Below are positions 22,136-33,304 of a DNA stretch of 61,689 nt, one piece after another. Below the pieces are notes generated by a model. It saw only the letters and a list, made by a program, of their open reading frames with translations. It was not told the DNA's origin and searched no databases. The position numbers and the translations under genes were made by a program. Location: contig JAQGDQ010000590.1 in assembly GCA_030141605.1 (NCBI GenBank), forward strand, positions 72,501 through 134,189, written 5' to 3'. Position 1 is the first letter of the stretch. Each line of letters starts with the position of its first letter. This stretch comes from Tubiluchus corallicola. Lineage: Eukaryota; Priapulida; Priapulimorpha; Priapulimorphida; Tubiluchidae.

Positions 22136-23032
22136 GATGTATAAACGTGTGTCAAATGCCTTCGTCTAGTTTGCACTGAAAATGGTGGACACACATTTTA
22201 CTCTAGTTGCAAATTTTAGCAATTCTTACTCAAAATTTAACGGGCATTTATTTTTTTAACTTGTTTTAAAATCTCGGTATCTCGGGACAAATTAATGTTT
22301 ATACACAAGCTATGGTTCATTTTCTTCGTATATAACATCGTGATCAAAAGTTGGGCACATTTTTTGCACCACCCAATATGTTCATTGTTATATATGTAAT
22401 GTAGTTGCTTGTGTGTTCAAACACAAAGTAATCAATATTTAATTTTATTATTATTGTTTAAATTCGAATTTGCAATGCACAACATATGTATGTATATAAA
22501 ATCATTATTTAACTTTATTATTATTGTTTAAATTCGAATTTGCAATACACAACATATGTATGTATATAATATAATATAATATAATATAAATGTAAATTTT
22601 ATTTATGTTATCTGCATAACCAATATGGCTGCTACAACATTTGTGAGTATCCATTATTTAGATCAGTTTTTCAACTGCATGGCCACAAAATGAGGTAAAT
22701 TATTAAAAATAAACTAGCAAACTCCAGGTGGGTAACTGAAAATCCAAATCTTGTAAATATTTGAAAATGCTAACATTTTGTTTATAAATAAACTTATATA
22801 AACGTACAAAAGATGAAGATATTTGTTGATGTTTGTTGCTTACAATCGACGATGATACATTCCTAACTCTCAGAGAATGTCACGGCCAAGATAAGTGCAA
22901 TCAATCATATTCCTTTGATCACGATGAATTCAACCAATCACAGTCCTTCACCGGGATGAATCTATCCAATCAGAATCCTTTTTGCTCATGACGAGTACGA
23001 GTCCAACCAGCCACATTCCTTGTTTCTTGTGA
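22136..23032. other. Space between convergent genes
   Basis: A segment of about 75 bp with AAATTCGAATTTGCAATGC is duplicated in tandem at 22425-22575, followed by an ATAAT tract. 22598-22603 (TTTATT) would be an AATAAA signal for the spondin gene on the minus strand. Confidence 0.5.
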
Positions 23033-23917
23033 TCAGTACGAATCCAACCAATCGCAGTCCACTGTGCATGTTTCCGCTTCTCGGAGTGGAGGGCATGGCA
23101 GGCCTCCATTTCTGGCCTTCTTTATCACTAGCCTCCGTCTGACTCGCGCGCCGAAACCACAGGTCTCGCTGCACTGGCTCCATTCGCCCCAATCGCCAAC
23201 TCTGCAGTTCCGAGGTTTCCTCTTCCGCCCCTCCCTTCTCCTCTTGCTCCTCCTCATGTGTTTGTCGTCAGGATAGTAAACGTGCTGGATGGTTTCCATC
23301 TGTCCCGCAGATGGATTAACGCCCATCGGCTCCATCGCCGTCGTGTCCTGTTGCCGAATCAGATCCAGTAACTCTTTCTTGAATTCCTCCTCATAGGAAT
23401 CATCAGTTTCCGGTACTCTATCTCTGCCATTTGACTTCAGATCTTCTCTTCTTTTGTGGTAGTCTGGAATATTAGGTCGTCTGATCTTCAACTTCGCAAT
23501 CTGGTCGCGAAGTTTCTGGAAATATTCCTTGCGTTCTTCAACGCTGAGTTTTTTAACGGAAGATCGATCATTGTTTTTCTGCACTTGCACTTCTAATGTT
23601 GGCTTCTTTGTGCCCATAAGCTTTTCCTCGTTTATCTTCTCCAAATGTCCTTGCGCAACTCCTTCGACCAGTTCGTACTCGGCCAGCTTTTTGATGACCA
23701 CGTGTCCGACACTTTGAATTTTCTCCTGCGGCATTGTTGATTTCATTTGATGCAATATCCACTTCTGCGCACCAAAGGTCACTCCACTTTCGGTATCGTC
23801 TTCTATGGGATAGAGGTCGATGCTTATGCTGTCTGTCCAAATGCCTCTGTCGCATAATTCTAGATCTTGAATTCCAGTAAACCAGTCTGAACCAGTCATG
23901 CGAACTGTTACTGAAAC
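23033..23917 (-). CDS. Spondin-2-like gene, exon 3 (end of spondin domain, linker, TSP1, stop)
   Basis: On the minus strand the acceptor reads TTATTCTTTCCAG before GTTTCAGTAACA; phase 0; stop TGA at 23035-23033. The open frame to 23953 runs back into the intron. It encodes 294 residues. Confidence 0.9.
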   Translation of the reverse strand, partial: VSVTVRMTGSDWFTGIQDLELCDRGIWTDSISIDLYPIEDDTESGVTFGAQKWILHQMKSTMPQEKIQSVGHVVIKKLAEYELVEGVAQGHLEKINEEKLMGTKKPTLEVQVQKNNDRSSVKKLSVEERKEYFQKLRDQIAKLKIRRPNIPDYHKRREDLKSNGRDRVPETDDSYEEEFKKELLDLIRQQDTTAMEPMGVNPSAGQMETIQHVYYPDDKHMRRSKRRREGRKRKPRNCRVGDWGEWSQCSETCGFGARVRRRLVIKKARNGGLPCPPLREAETCTVDCDWLDSY

Positions 23918-26900
23918 CTGGAAAGAATAAAGGATGCAAGAGTCGGTTGCCACTTGTAAAAAAGCTCATTAACTGTTTGATAAATCAGTTGCTTAAGTTT
24001 TCTTTGACGTAGTGGATCACTGGATCGTTGACAGCTCATGCATGCACTTGGTGGATGACTGGATCGTGGACTTGAAGCGGTGGACAGAATGGATGGATCA
24101 AAAGATATACAGGTGGTTAGGTTTATGTTCGTTGCTTAGTTTGTCTGTTAATCAGGTAATTATAATGCTTTTGTTTGTTCGTCTGTCTGTCCTTAACTGT
24201 GATTAATAGGAAGTAAATCGTTAATCTTTCGAAGTGGAATTGAAACTAAAATTTTATTTGGTCAACCGGAAGTTCAACGCACATCAAGAGCTCGACATGG
24301 TCAAGTAGCACTTGACCAAGCAGCTGACCAACATTTTCTCCTGGCAAGTAATGAAATTTTAAAGCAAAAGAACTATTTATGTTTGTGAACTATTTTTTTC
24401 AAATAAATGTGTGGCAAATCACAAATCATTTTTGCTGCTGCATTTAGAAATTTTTCTTCCCTTCTGCTGTCCCTGGTGTGTGCGTAGTGTCTGCAGTGGT
24501 GGCAGCACAGTCACTGATATCATTGTTGTTGACGATAGGTGGCAGTGGTTTCGTAATAACCACTCATTCACAATGATTACTGATTTTGGTCATTTTTACG
24601 GTCATGTTTACAGTTTAACACACTACAAGTACTTGTAAATACTGAACTATATTACCTGACTGTGCGCCCCATCACAAAAGAATTCGCAAGAAGAGTTGCC
24701 AACACCCTGGTCCACTGCCGGTGCCGTAAAGACGTCGAACACCCCCTGGTGACCTTGAACTACGTCATCAAAGTCTTCAGTCTCCCCTGCTTCGCTTGCT
24801 AGGTCGTGTTCAGCCCACACGGTGGATTTCTCAGAGTGGCTTCTACCTGTGTGAAAAAGTGTTATGTACTTCAATAATTTTGCACATGTCTAACATAAGA
24901 TAAGACACGGTAACATAATATAAGGTAAGGTAAGGTAAGGTAAGATGAGAAGAGAGGATGTAAGGTGAGGTGACATAAGGTAAGGTAAGCAGAGATGATG
25001 CAAGTGAGGTAGGTTAAGACAGGATAAGGTAAACAGAGTTGAAATTGAGGTGAGGTGAGGTAAATTAAAGTAAGCAGGGACGAAGTAAGATGAGGGGAGG
25101 TATGTTAAGGCAACAGAAAGGTAAGTCTATTAGCGTAAGATGAGATGGGGTAAAAAAAAAGCTAAGTACGGTGGGGTGAGATTAGGTGAGGTAGTGAACT
25201 AAAATGTGGTGAGGTAAAGTAAGCAGAGGTGAAGTAAGATAAGATGAGGTGGCTGAAGCAAGATGATGTTAGGTAATGTAAGAAAAAGCAAGGTCGGATG
25301 AGGTAGTGAAGTAAGATGAAATGAGATAAGGTAAAATGAGATGAAGTAAGGTAAGGTGAGGTGGGGCGAAGCAAGATGATATTAGTTAATTAAGGTAAGG
25401 TTTGGTAGAGTGAGATAGTAAACTAAATGATGTGAGGTAAGGTAATGTAAAGTAAGGTGGAATGAGAAAATGAGACGAGTTGAAGTATAGGGTAACATGA
25501 GGTGAGGTGAGGTAGTGAAGTGAGATAAGGTGACGTAAGGTAACATGATGCGAAGTAAAACGAGGTAAGGTAACGAGTGGTAATACAAAATAAACAAAAC
25601 TTTATTCTAGGTAAAAAACAAACTATTAAAACACTAAAGTGGTTAAAATGCACTACATTTAGACATCATATCAATGCACTACTGCACAACATTTAGACAT
25701 GATGTCAATGTACTAATGCACTATATTTAGACACGATGTCAATGTACTAATGCACTATATTTAGACACGATGTCAATGTACTAATGCACTATATTTAGAC
25801 ATGATGTCAATGTACTAATGCACTATATTTAGACATGATGTCAATGTACTAATGCACTACATTTAGACACGATGTCAATGTACTAATGCACTATATTTAG
25901 ACACGATGTCAATGTACTAATGCTCCACATTTAGACATGATATCAATGTACTACTGCACTACATTTAGACATGATGTCAATGTACTAATGCACTATATTT
26001 AGACACGATGTCAATGTACTAATGCACTATATTTAGACACGATGTCAATGTACTAATGCACTATATTTAGACACGATGTCAATGTACTAATGCACTACAT
26101 TTAGACATGATATCAATGTACTACTGCACTACATTTTGACACGATATCAATGTACTAATGCACTATATTTAGACATGATATCAATGTACTAATGCACTAT
26201 ATTCAGACATGATGTCAATGTACTAATGCACTATATTTAGACATGATATCAATGTACTACTGCACAACATTTAGACACGATATCAATGTACTAATGCACT
26301 ATATTTAGACATGATATCAATGTACTACTGCACTACATTTTGACACGATATCAATGTACTAATGCACTATATTTAGACATGATATCAATGTACTAATGCA
26401 CTATATTCAGACATGATGTCAATGTACTAATGCACTATATTTAGACATGATATCAATGTACTACTGCACAACATTTAGACACGATATCAATGTACTAATG
26501 CACTATATTTAGACATGATGTCAATGTACTAATGCACTACATTTAGACATGATATCAATGTACTACTGCACTACATTTAGACATGATATCAATGTACTAA
26601 TGCACTATATTTAGACATGATGTCAATGTACTAATGCACTATATTTAGACATGATATCAATGTACTACTGCACTACATTTAGACATGATGTCAATGTACT
26701 AATGCACTATATTTAGACACGATGTCAATGTACTAATGCACTATATTTAGACATGATATCAATGTACTACTGCACTACATTTAGACATGATATCAATGTA
26801 CTAATGCACTATATTTAGACACGATGTCAATGTACTAATGCACTACATTTAGACATGATATCAATGTACTAATGCACTACATTTAGACATGATATCAATG

Positions 26901-28562
26901 TACTAATGCACTATATTTAGACACGATGTCAATGTACTAATGCACTACATTTAGACATGATGTCAATGTACTAATGCACTATATTTAGACACGATGTCAA
27001 TGTACTAATGCACTACATTTAGACATGATATCAATGTACTAATGCACTACATTTAGACATGATGTCAATGTACTAATGCACTATATTTAGACACGATGTC
27101 AATGTACTAATGCACTATATTTAGACATGATATCAATGTACTAATGCACTACATTTAGACATGATATCAATGTACTAATGCACTATATTTAGACACGATG
27201 TCAATGTACTAATGCACTACATTTAGACATGATATCAATGTACTAATGCACTATATTTAGACACGATGTCAATGTACTAATGCACTACATTTAGACATGC
27301 TATCAATGTACTAATGCACTATATTTAGACATGATGTCAATGTACTAATGCACTATATTTAGACACGATATCAATGTACTACTGCACTATATTTAGACAT
27401 GATATCAATGTACTACTGCACTATATTTAGACATGATATCAATGTACTAATGCACTACATTTAGACATTATGTCAATGTACTAATGCACTATATGTGAAA
27501 GTCATGTTTGAGGTTGTAGTTGAACACTTTGTCGAAAACGAATAAAACACTATACTACATATCTGCACAAAACTGAAAAGCGTTTAGACTTTTAGACATT
27601 ATATCAATACACCCACATAAGAAAGTTTTCGTTTTATGATTTAGTTTTGTTAACACCTTGGTGAATATACTTAAGCCTAGTAAGTACAACTTCTAAAAGG
27701 GCACGTCCTTTGAAAACACAAGAAAAATCTTCCCTTACAAAAGCTTAAAGGAAGACAGGATGATTTTTCATATACTATCCTATTTTTAAGTCCGATAAAA
27801 AGTTTACAATTCAACACAATTAATACTACAAAACCATTTCTGATAATTAAATAATAGATTTAAAACTTTATTAACGGTGGGGGGGGCAACAATGACGTTT
27901 GGGAAAGCAAAAATAGAAGTGCAGTGCTACTGTTAAATATTCAGTGTGTTGTATTAAAACTCGGGAGGCTTTAAGACAAAAATTCAAATTTCAAATTTGC
28001 CGTTGTACTCACGAATGAACTATTGAACATGTGTAGCTCGTCACAAACTGACACATCTGGACTAAGAGGTACAGCACCTATTTTTGTGTAATGCGTTTCC
28101 AAAATGCAGGCGCTAATGCCCGTCTAACTAACGAATGGTGAAATGCATGTAACAGTGAAGAACTAGTGGGGTAAACGTGAAATTGTGTTTGTGTGGTAGT
28201 AATTCTTTCACGTAAGTCATTTTTGAAAAAATATTACGTTAACTTTCAATATTTTAAAGAGCAGATTGTTTTGATCTACAGTTTAAGATTAGGTCTGGTT
28301 TTACTTTAATTAAAAAAATAGTCTTGAAATTTTATAGTTAAAAATCGAAATATTAATTTATTGATTTACCTCTTAATTCGGACCATCGAAATGATGTCTT
28401 ATCCTTGAGACGCATTCCCGGAAATCGTTCCTGTGACCATTCTGCGTTAAACTGCAGACGGTAGCGTGCCAAAGTGACGTCACATCCGTTGCTGTTTCCG
28501 TAGAACAGTAGAAACAGTATCACAAAAGCTTGCTTCAGTATTAGAGCAGTGGACAAAGACAT
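23033..28562 (-). CDS. Spondin-2 (mindin)-like secreted protein, complete three-exon gene
   Basis: Exons 28370-28562, 24656-24846 and 23033-23917 join in phase (1, then 0) to give 422 residues. Residues 1-26 are a signal peptide. From Cys27 a spondin domain runs to about 215: ARYRLQFNAEWS, FRWSELRG, VFDVFTAPAVDQGVG, DWFTGIQDLELCD and SIDLYPIEDDTESGVTF are its landmark blocks. A charged linker of about 150 residues follows, then one TSP1 repeat (365-422) with WGEWSQCSETCG and six cysteines. Spondin-2 is an extracellular matrix and innate-recognition protein of about 330 residues; the excess here is the linker, which ends in RSKRRR, a possible furin-type site. The WxxW motif is a usual C-mannosylation site. 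There is no Reeler domain, so it is not spondin-1. Confidence 0.9.
23918..24655 (-). other. Intron 2 of the spondin-2-like gene
   Basis: A short GGATCGTGGAC-type repeat lies near 24010-24110. Otherwise nothing supported. Confidence 0.5.
24656..24846 (-). CDS. Spondin-2-like gene, exon 2
   Basis: Minus-strand acceptor CTTTTTCACACAG, donor CAGTCAG/GTAATA; enters phase 1, leaves phase 0. Encodes the middle of the spondin domain, from RSHSEKSTVWAEHDLASEA to FFCDGAHSQ. Confidence 0.9.
24900..25610. repeat. GTAAG/GTGAG low-complexity array
   Basis: About 700 bases of degenerate GGTAAGGTGAG pentamers on the plus strand, in intron 1 of the minus-strand spondin gene. The translated frames on the minus strand (Ser/Leu/Tyr/Thr-rich) are artefacts. 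Confidence 0.9.
25640..27495. repeat. 34-bp satellite, about 54 copies, with higher-order structure
   Basis: The unit contains CTAATGCACTATATTTAGAC and ACGATGTCAATGTA. Variant copies (ACATTTTGAC at 26131 and 26335; ATTCAGACAT at 26201 and 26405) recur exactly 204 bases apart, i.e. six units, so a hexamer block has been duplicated. It lies in intron 1 of the spondin gene. Confidence 0.95.
27749..28310. mobile_element. TTAA-end element, family D, copy 3
   Basis: Starts TTAAAGGAAGACAGGATGA and matches 14749-15375 along its length. It lies just downstream (gene sense) of exon 1 of the spondin-2-like gene. Confidence 0.65.
28370..28562 (-). CDS. Spondin-2-like gene, exon 1 (signal peptide and domain start)
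   Basis: ATG at 28562-28560; 64 codons plus one base; donor AAGAG/GTAAAT. Residues 1-26 are hydrophobic (ILKQAFVILFLLFYG) and precede CDVTLARYRLQFNAEWSQ. Confidence 0.88.
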
Positions 28563-29270
28563 ATCAAGTCACGGAGTAACAAAATAATTATGTCAGTCCT
28601 GAAAATGAATTTAGCACGTTTTGTTTCTCTGTAAATGTTCTGTAAATGTCATTTCGCGAACGGACGCTTTCGCTTGTCAGACGCTCTAAGGTCACGTGGT
28701 GCGATTTACCGGGGCGCATCTAGATTTCACGACGCCCTAGGCTGATTGTTTTGTTCCGCAAATTTCTGTTCTGAGTTTACAGTTGTTTATGTAATCAGTA
28801 GATTAAATAATTACTTGTGGTGTGTTATAAACATTATTAATCTAATTTCGACGTGGTCATTATTAATTACATGTATTTGCACACACTTATATCTAAGCAG
28901 GCTGCACAACTCCTGGTTGTATAATACCTTGCGCCTGTTCGTTATGTTGCACATTTATAGAAGCTGCTCTCAATAACTGCCTGTTGTGTGTTATAAAATG
29001 CGCCCTTTACACGAAAGTATAAAGATTTTCTAAGGAGCATTTTCTAAAATGTAACGCCCCTTAAATTTTGGTGCTGTAGGCCATAGTTAAAGTATTAGTT
29101 AATACGCCACTGGGTTCACGTGACCCTAGAGCAAAGGCAAGGTTGATTCTACAATGCTAATGGTAGTCTGTCTACTAACGTAAGAGTACCTAGTGAACTA
29201 TGGACCTCGAAAAGAGTGAATTATTTTCTCATTTCTCAATTAAAAGAATTTAATCGAAATGGAACACCGA
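28563..29270. other. 5' flank of the spondin-2-like gene
   Basis: The presumed promoter region on the minus strand. A CACGTG E-box lies at about 28693. I cannot place a TATA box or transcription start. Confidence 0.35.
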
Positions 29271-29276
29271 GGACTT

Positions 29277-29420
29277 GACTGACGCGCATGCGCGAGTAGG
29301 TTTTTCGTTTCATTGTTCTAGATTTTTGTTAAACTTATGCAAGAGACGTGAATAATCTTAACAAAGATCTACAAAAATGAAACGCAAAACCGACTCGCTC
29401 ATGCGCATGCGCATCAGTCA
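29277..29420. repeat. Fold-back element with GCGCATGCGC cores
   Basis: Two arms of about 55 bp (29277-29335 and 29360-29420) are near-perfect inverted repeats around a 25-base loop. Each outer arm has GCGCATGCGC, a palindrome that matches the NRF-1 binding core. Confidence 0.65.
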
Positions 29421-29764
29421 CGCATTTGTGAGTATTAGTACAAAAAGTCATCTGAATAACAATGCTATTTTTCAAATTTAATTTTAAGCATCACTAAGAA
29501 TGATTGTTTCAATGTTGGGGCCGCTTCGTTTCATCAGATGCTGTGACTGTACATTCATTAAAAAAAGTGGAAACTTCACAGAAGCGGTGACTAAACTTGA
29601 AACTTGAATTTTGCTATGTCAGTGGTAGACTTACAGCTATGACATATTAGAAAATACTATGACATAGTAGTAGAGCATATAATAATTAATAGTATTATAC
29701 TGAAAACACAAGAACAGTTCGTAAATAAAAGTTTAAAAAATTCGTCTCGAGATTTTTGTATCAC

Positions 29765-30070
29765 TTCCATACTGTCTTATTGCATACAGAGCTTGTATTA
29801 ACAGCAACGCTGTATAAAACTTGTAGATTTAAACTCACGTGTTAACACAGTTATTTTAACGCAGGTTTAGTTGACATTGGGTAAAATTTGAAAAAAATCA
29901 TCACAGTATTCTGAAAACACTCTGCTCTAATTAAGCAAAAGTCTAAATTACCAATAAGATCATTAATGTGTTTTTTTTTCGTGAGCCAGTGGTGCACACT
30001 GGGATTGTGGTGCTGTACGTTTTCACCAAGTGGCGGGATTATTTTTAATTATTGATAATTTCCAATTACA
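29765..30070. mobile_element. Family-A element, partial copy
   Basis: Shares CTGTCTTATTGCATACAGAG, GCAACGCTGTATAAAACTTG and GTGGTGCACACTGGGA with 2100-2450 and 9210-9640. The 44-bp array starts at its right end. Confidence 0.6.
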
Positions 30071-30074
30071 CAAG

Positions 30075-31030
30075 TTGGCTAAGTATGTAAAAGTGGAGAT
30101 GTGGAAGATAAGAAATTGTTCATTAACTATGTAAAAGTGGAGATGTGGAAGTTAAGAAATTGTTCAATAACTATGTAAAAGTGGAGATGTGGAAGATAAG
30201 AAATTGTTGATTAACCATGTAAAAGTGGAGATGTAGAAGATAAGAAATTGTTCGTTAACTATGTAAAAGTGGAGATGTGGAAGATGAGAAATTGATGATT
30301 AACAATGTAAAAGTGGAGATGTGGAAGATAAGAAATTGATGATTAACAATGTAACAGTGGAGATGTGGAAGATAAGAAATTGATGATTAACTATGTAAAA
30401 GTGGAGATGTGGAAGATAAGAAATTGTTCATTAACTATGTAAAAGTGGAGATGTGGAAGATAAGAAATTGATGATTAACTATGTAAAAGTGGAGAGTGGA
30501 AGATAAGAAATTGTTGATTAGCTATGTAAAAGTGGAGATGAGGAAGATAAGAAATTGTTCATTAACTATGTAAAAGTGGAGATGTGGAAGATAAGAAATT
30601 GTTGATTAACTATGTAAAAGTGGAGATGTGGAAGATAAGAAATTGTTCATTAACTATGTAAAAGTGGAGATGTGGAAGTAGAAATTGTTGATTAACATGT
30701 AAAAGTGGAGATGTGGAAGTAAGAAATTGTTGATTAACTATGTAAAGTGGGATGTGGAAGATAAGAAATTGTTGATTAACTATGTAAAAGTGGAGATGTG
30801 GAAGATAAGAAATTGTTGATTAACTATGTAAAAGTGGAGATGTGGAAGATAAGAAATTGTTGATTAACTATGTAAAAGTGGAGATGTGGAAGATAAGAAA
30901 TTGTTGATTAGCTATGTAAAAGTGGAGATGAGGAAAATAAGAAATTGTTCATTAACTATGTAAAAGTGGAGATGTGGAAGATAAGAAATTGTTGATTAAC
31001 TATGTAAAAGTGGAGATGTGGAAGTTATAA
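30075..31030. repeat. 44-bp minisatellite, about 21 copies (direct arm)
   Basis: Unit contains AACTATGTAAAAGTGGAGAT and GTGGAAGATAAGAAATTGTT. Copies at 30480-30770 carry several single-base deletions. The complement of the same unit forms the array at 31690-32072. Confidence 0.95.
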
Positions 31031-31689
31031 TCAGGCAAATAAGTATAATATTAAGCAATACAATTTTGTGTGGATGCTTTTCTCATCATACTATAAAAAT
31101 CCCTTTTCTTCCCCGTTCATTATTAATTCATGAATTATTGCTGATAGCCTACTGTTCGTTTGTGTAACTAGTATTCTACTAATTTTCTAACTTACTGACC
31201 TGTGAGTTGGTAACTTTTTAACTTGGTAGAAAAATTCTTATTTTCGTCACGCGTGCAAAGAGAAACACACGACAATTATTTTGCCATTTTAACCAGGCAG
31301 ATAGAGGCGAGACGATTACCATAAGAAAGACCTCTGCTCGTCCACATTTGAACTTGGTCTTGAACTAGAGTAATTAACCTAATGCAATGACTGTGTGTCA
31401 CGGTCGAGGCGTAGAAATACCTAAATTGTTTACAGCAATAATACTAACAAAGTGCTTTATTTTACAAACATAAACACAAGTAATATTAACAAATCACACG
31501 CTTAAATAAATAACGCATACATGAACACGCCCCTACAAATACAAGGCTCTTTCTGAGCGACGTTGATAAAAAATATCATAATTTATAACAAACACATCTA
31601 CATAGCTATTATAGTGCTGAATGAAAACATAAATTCTTAGCAAAATTAGTTACTACTTCTTAATTTAGAATCACGTTTTGTTGAAATAT
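31031..31689. other. Spacer between inverted arrays
   Basis: About 660 bases of AT-rich sequence with no ORF or repeat recognised; it would be the loop of a very large hairpin. Confidence 0.5.
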
Positions 31690-32072
31690 TATGCACCTAA
31701 ATAATCAACAATTTCTTAACTTCCACACCTGCATTCTTACGTAGTTAATTATCAATTTCTTAACTTTCACATCTCCACTTTTACATAGTTAGTCAACAAT
31801 TTCTTATCTTCCACATCTCCACTTTTACATAGTTAATGAACAATTTCTTATCTTCCACATCTCCACTTTTACATAGTTAATCAACAATTTCTTATCTTCC
31901 ACATCTCCACTTTTACATAGTTAATCAACAATTTCTTATCTTCCACATCTCCACTTTTACATAGTTAATCAACAATTTCTTATCTTCCACATCTCCACTT
32001 TTACATAGTTAATGAACAATTTCTTATCTTCCACATCTCCACTTTTACATAGTTAATGAACAATTTCTTATC
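31690..32072. repeat. 44-bp minisatellite, about 9 copies (inverted arm)
   Basis: Reverse complement of the 30075-31030 unit: AACAATTTCTTATCTTCCAC and ATCTCCACTTTTACATAGTT. The left-most copies are the most diverged. Confidence 0.95.
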
Positions 32073-32129
32073 TTTTCACCCCCCCTCCTCTATCCAACAA
32101 CAAGAACAACAATATCCAAGTGTAGCAAT

Positions 32130-32860
32130 TTGAGTGGGTGAGTGAATGAATGAGTGTGAGAGGGTGTATGTGAATGAGTGTATGATTGAGTGAGCGAGAG
32201 AGTGAGTGAGTGAGTGGGTGAGTAAGTGAGTGAGTGGATGAGTGAGTGTACCAATGAATGACTGAGTAAATGAGTGAGTAAGCCAATGAATGAGTGAGTG
32301 AATGGGTGCGTGAGTGAATGAGTAAGTGAGTAAATGAGTGAGTGAGTGAGTGAGTGAGTGAGTGAGTGAGTGAGTGAGAGCGGGAGTGACTGAGTGAGTG
32401 AGTGAATGAGTAAGTGAATGAGTGAGTGACTGAGTGAGTGAGTGAGTGAATAAGTGAGTGAGTGAGTGAGTGAGTGAGTGAGTGAGTGAGTGAGTGAGTG
32501 AGTGAGTGAGTGGATGAGTGAGTGAGTGAGTGTGTGCGTGAGTGAGAGAGAGAGAGAGAGAGAGACTAAGAGCGTGAGTGAGTGAATGAGTGAGTGAGTG
32601 AGTGGATGAGTGAATGAGGGAGTGAATGAGTGAGTGAGTGAGTGAGTGTGTGCGTGAGTGAGAGAGAGAGAGAAGAGACTAAGTGCGTGACTGAGTGAGT
32701 GAATGAATGAGTGAGTGAATGAGGGAGTGAATGAATCAGTCAGTGATTGAGTGAAAGAATGAGTAGTGAGTGAGTGAGTGAGTAAATGAATGAGTGAGTG
32801 AAAGAGTGAGTGAGTGAGTGAGAAAATGAGTGTGTGGGTGAGTGAGTGACGGCACTTTTT
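32130..32860. repeat. (TGAG)n microsatellite
   Basis: About 730 bases of GTGAGTGA tetramers with GAGAGA patches. A 200-300 bp block including GAGAGAGAG and TGTGTGCGTGAG is repeated twice (about 32510 and 32640). Confidence 0.95.
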
Positions 32861-33300
32861 GACGGTATGCCGATAGATGGAGCTACTACTAATTTCATAA
32901 ACTTGACAATTTCCATATACTACAAATAATCACTTTTCCACTGTTGCACTGTAAAACACGGAATCTCGCCAGAGCTTCCTGGACGAAATAAAGCTGGAAT
33001 TTCCGCAGGGATTCTTCCCGGAATTACAGACATCTGAGGCATTTGCACCAGTGGCTTAAAAAGCCAAGCATAATATGTTAATCTGATTCTTTAAGCTGAA
33101 AAGCTGTCCAGCTATGCGTCCCTGCCTGTCTGTCTTCCTGTCTTTCTCCGCCCGTTATTTCAGAATTAACAAAGCGATGTGAGAGAAGCATTCCTGACCA
33201 ATTCTTGCATTTGCTTTTCCGGGTTGTGCATAAAGCATGGTTCACACTCACCTTTTAGATTATTGCATGAGGGCATTTCTAATGATTAGTATTTTGCAAC
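32861..33300. other. Gene-free spacer
   Basis: Nothing recognised. Confidence 0.4.
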
Positions 33301-33304
33301 AAAC

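Noticed and set aside
23064-23276. Plus-strand frame with Leu/Ser-rich sequence
   Set aside because: Shadow of spondin exon 3.
25640-27495. Possible CRISPR-like array (regular 34-bp repeats)
   Set aside because: No unique spacers; units are head-to-tail satellite in a eukaryotic intron. The same holds for the 33-, 44- and 26-bp arrays.
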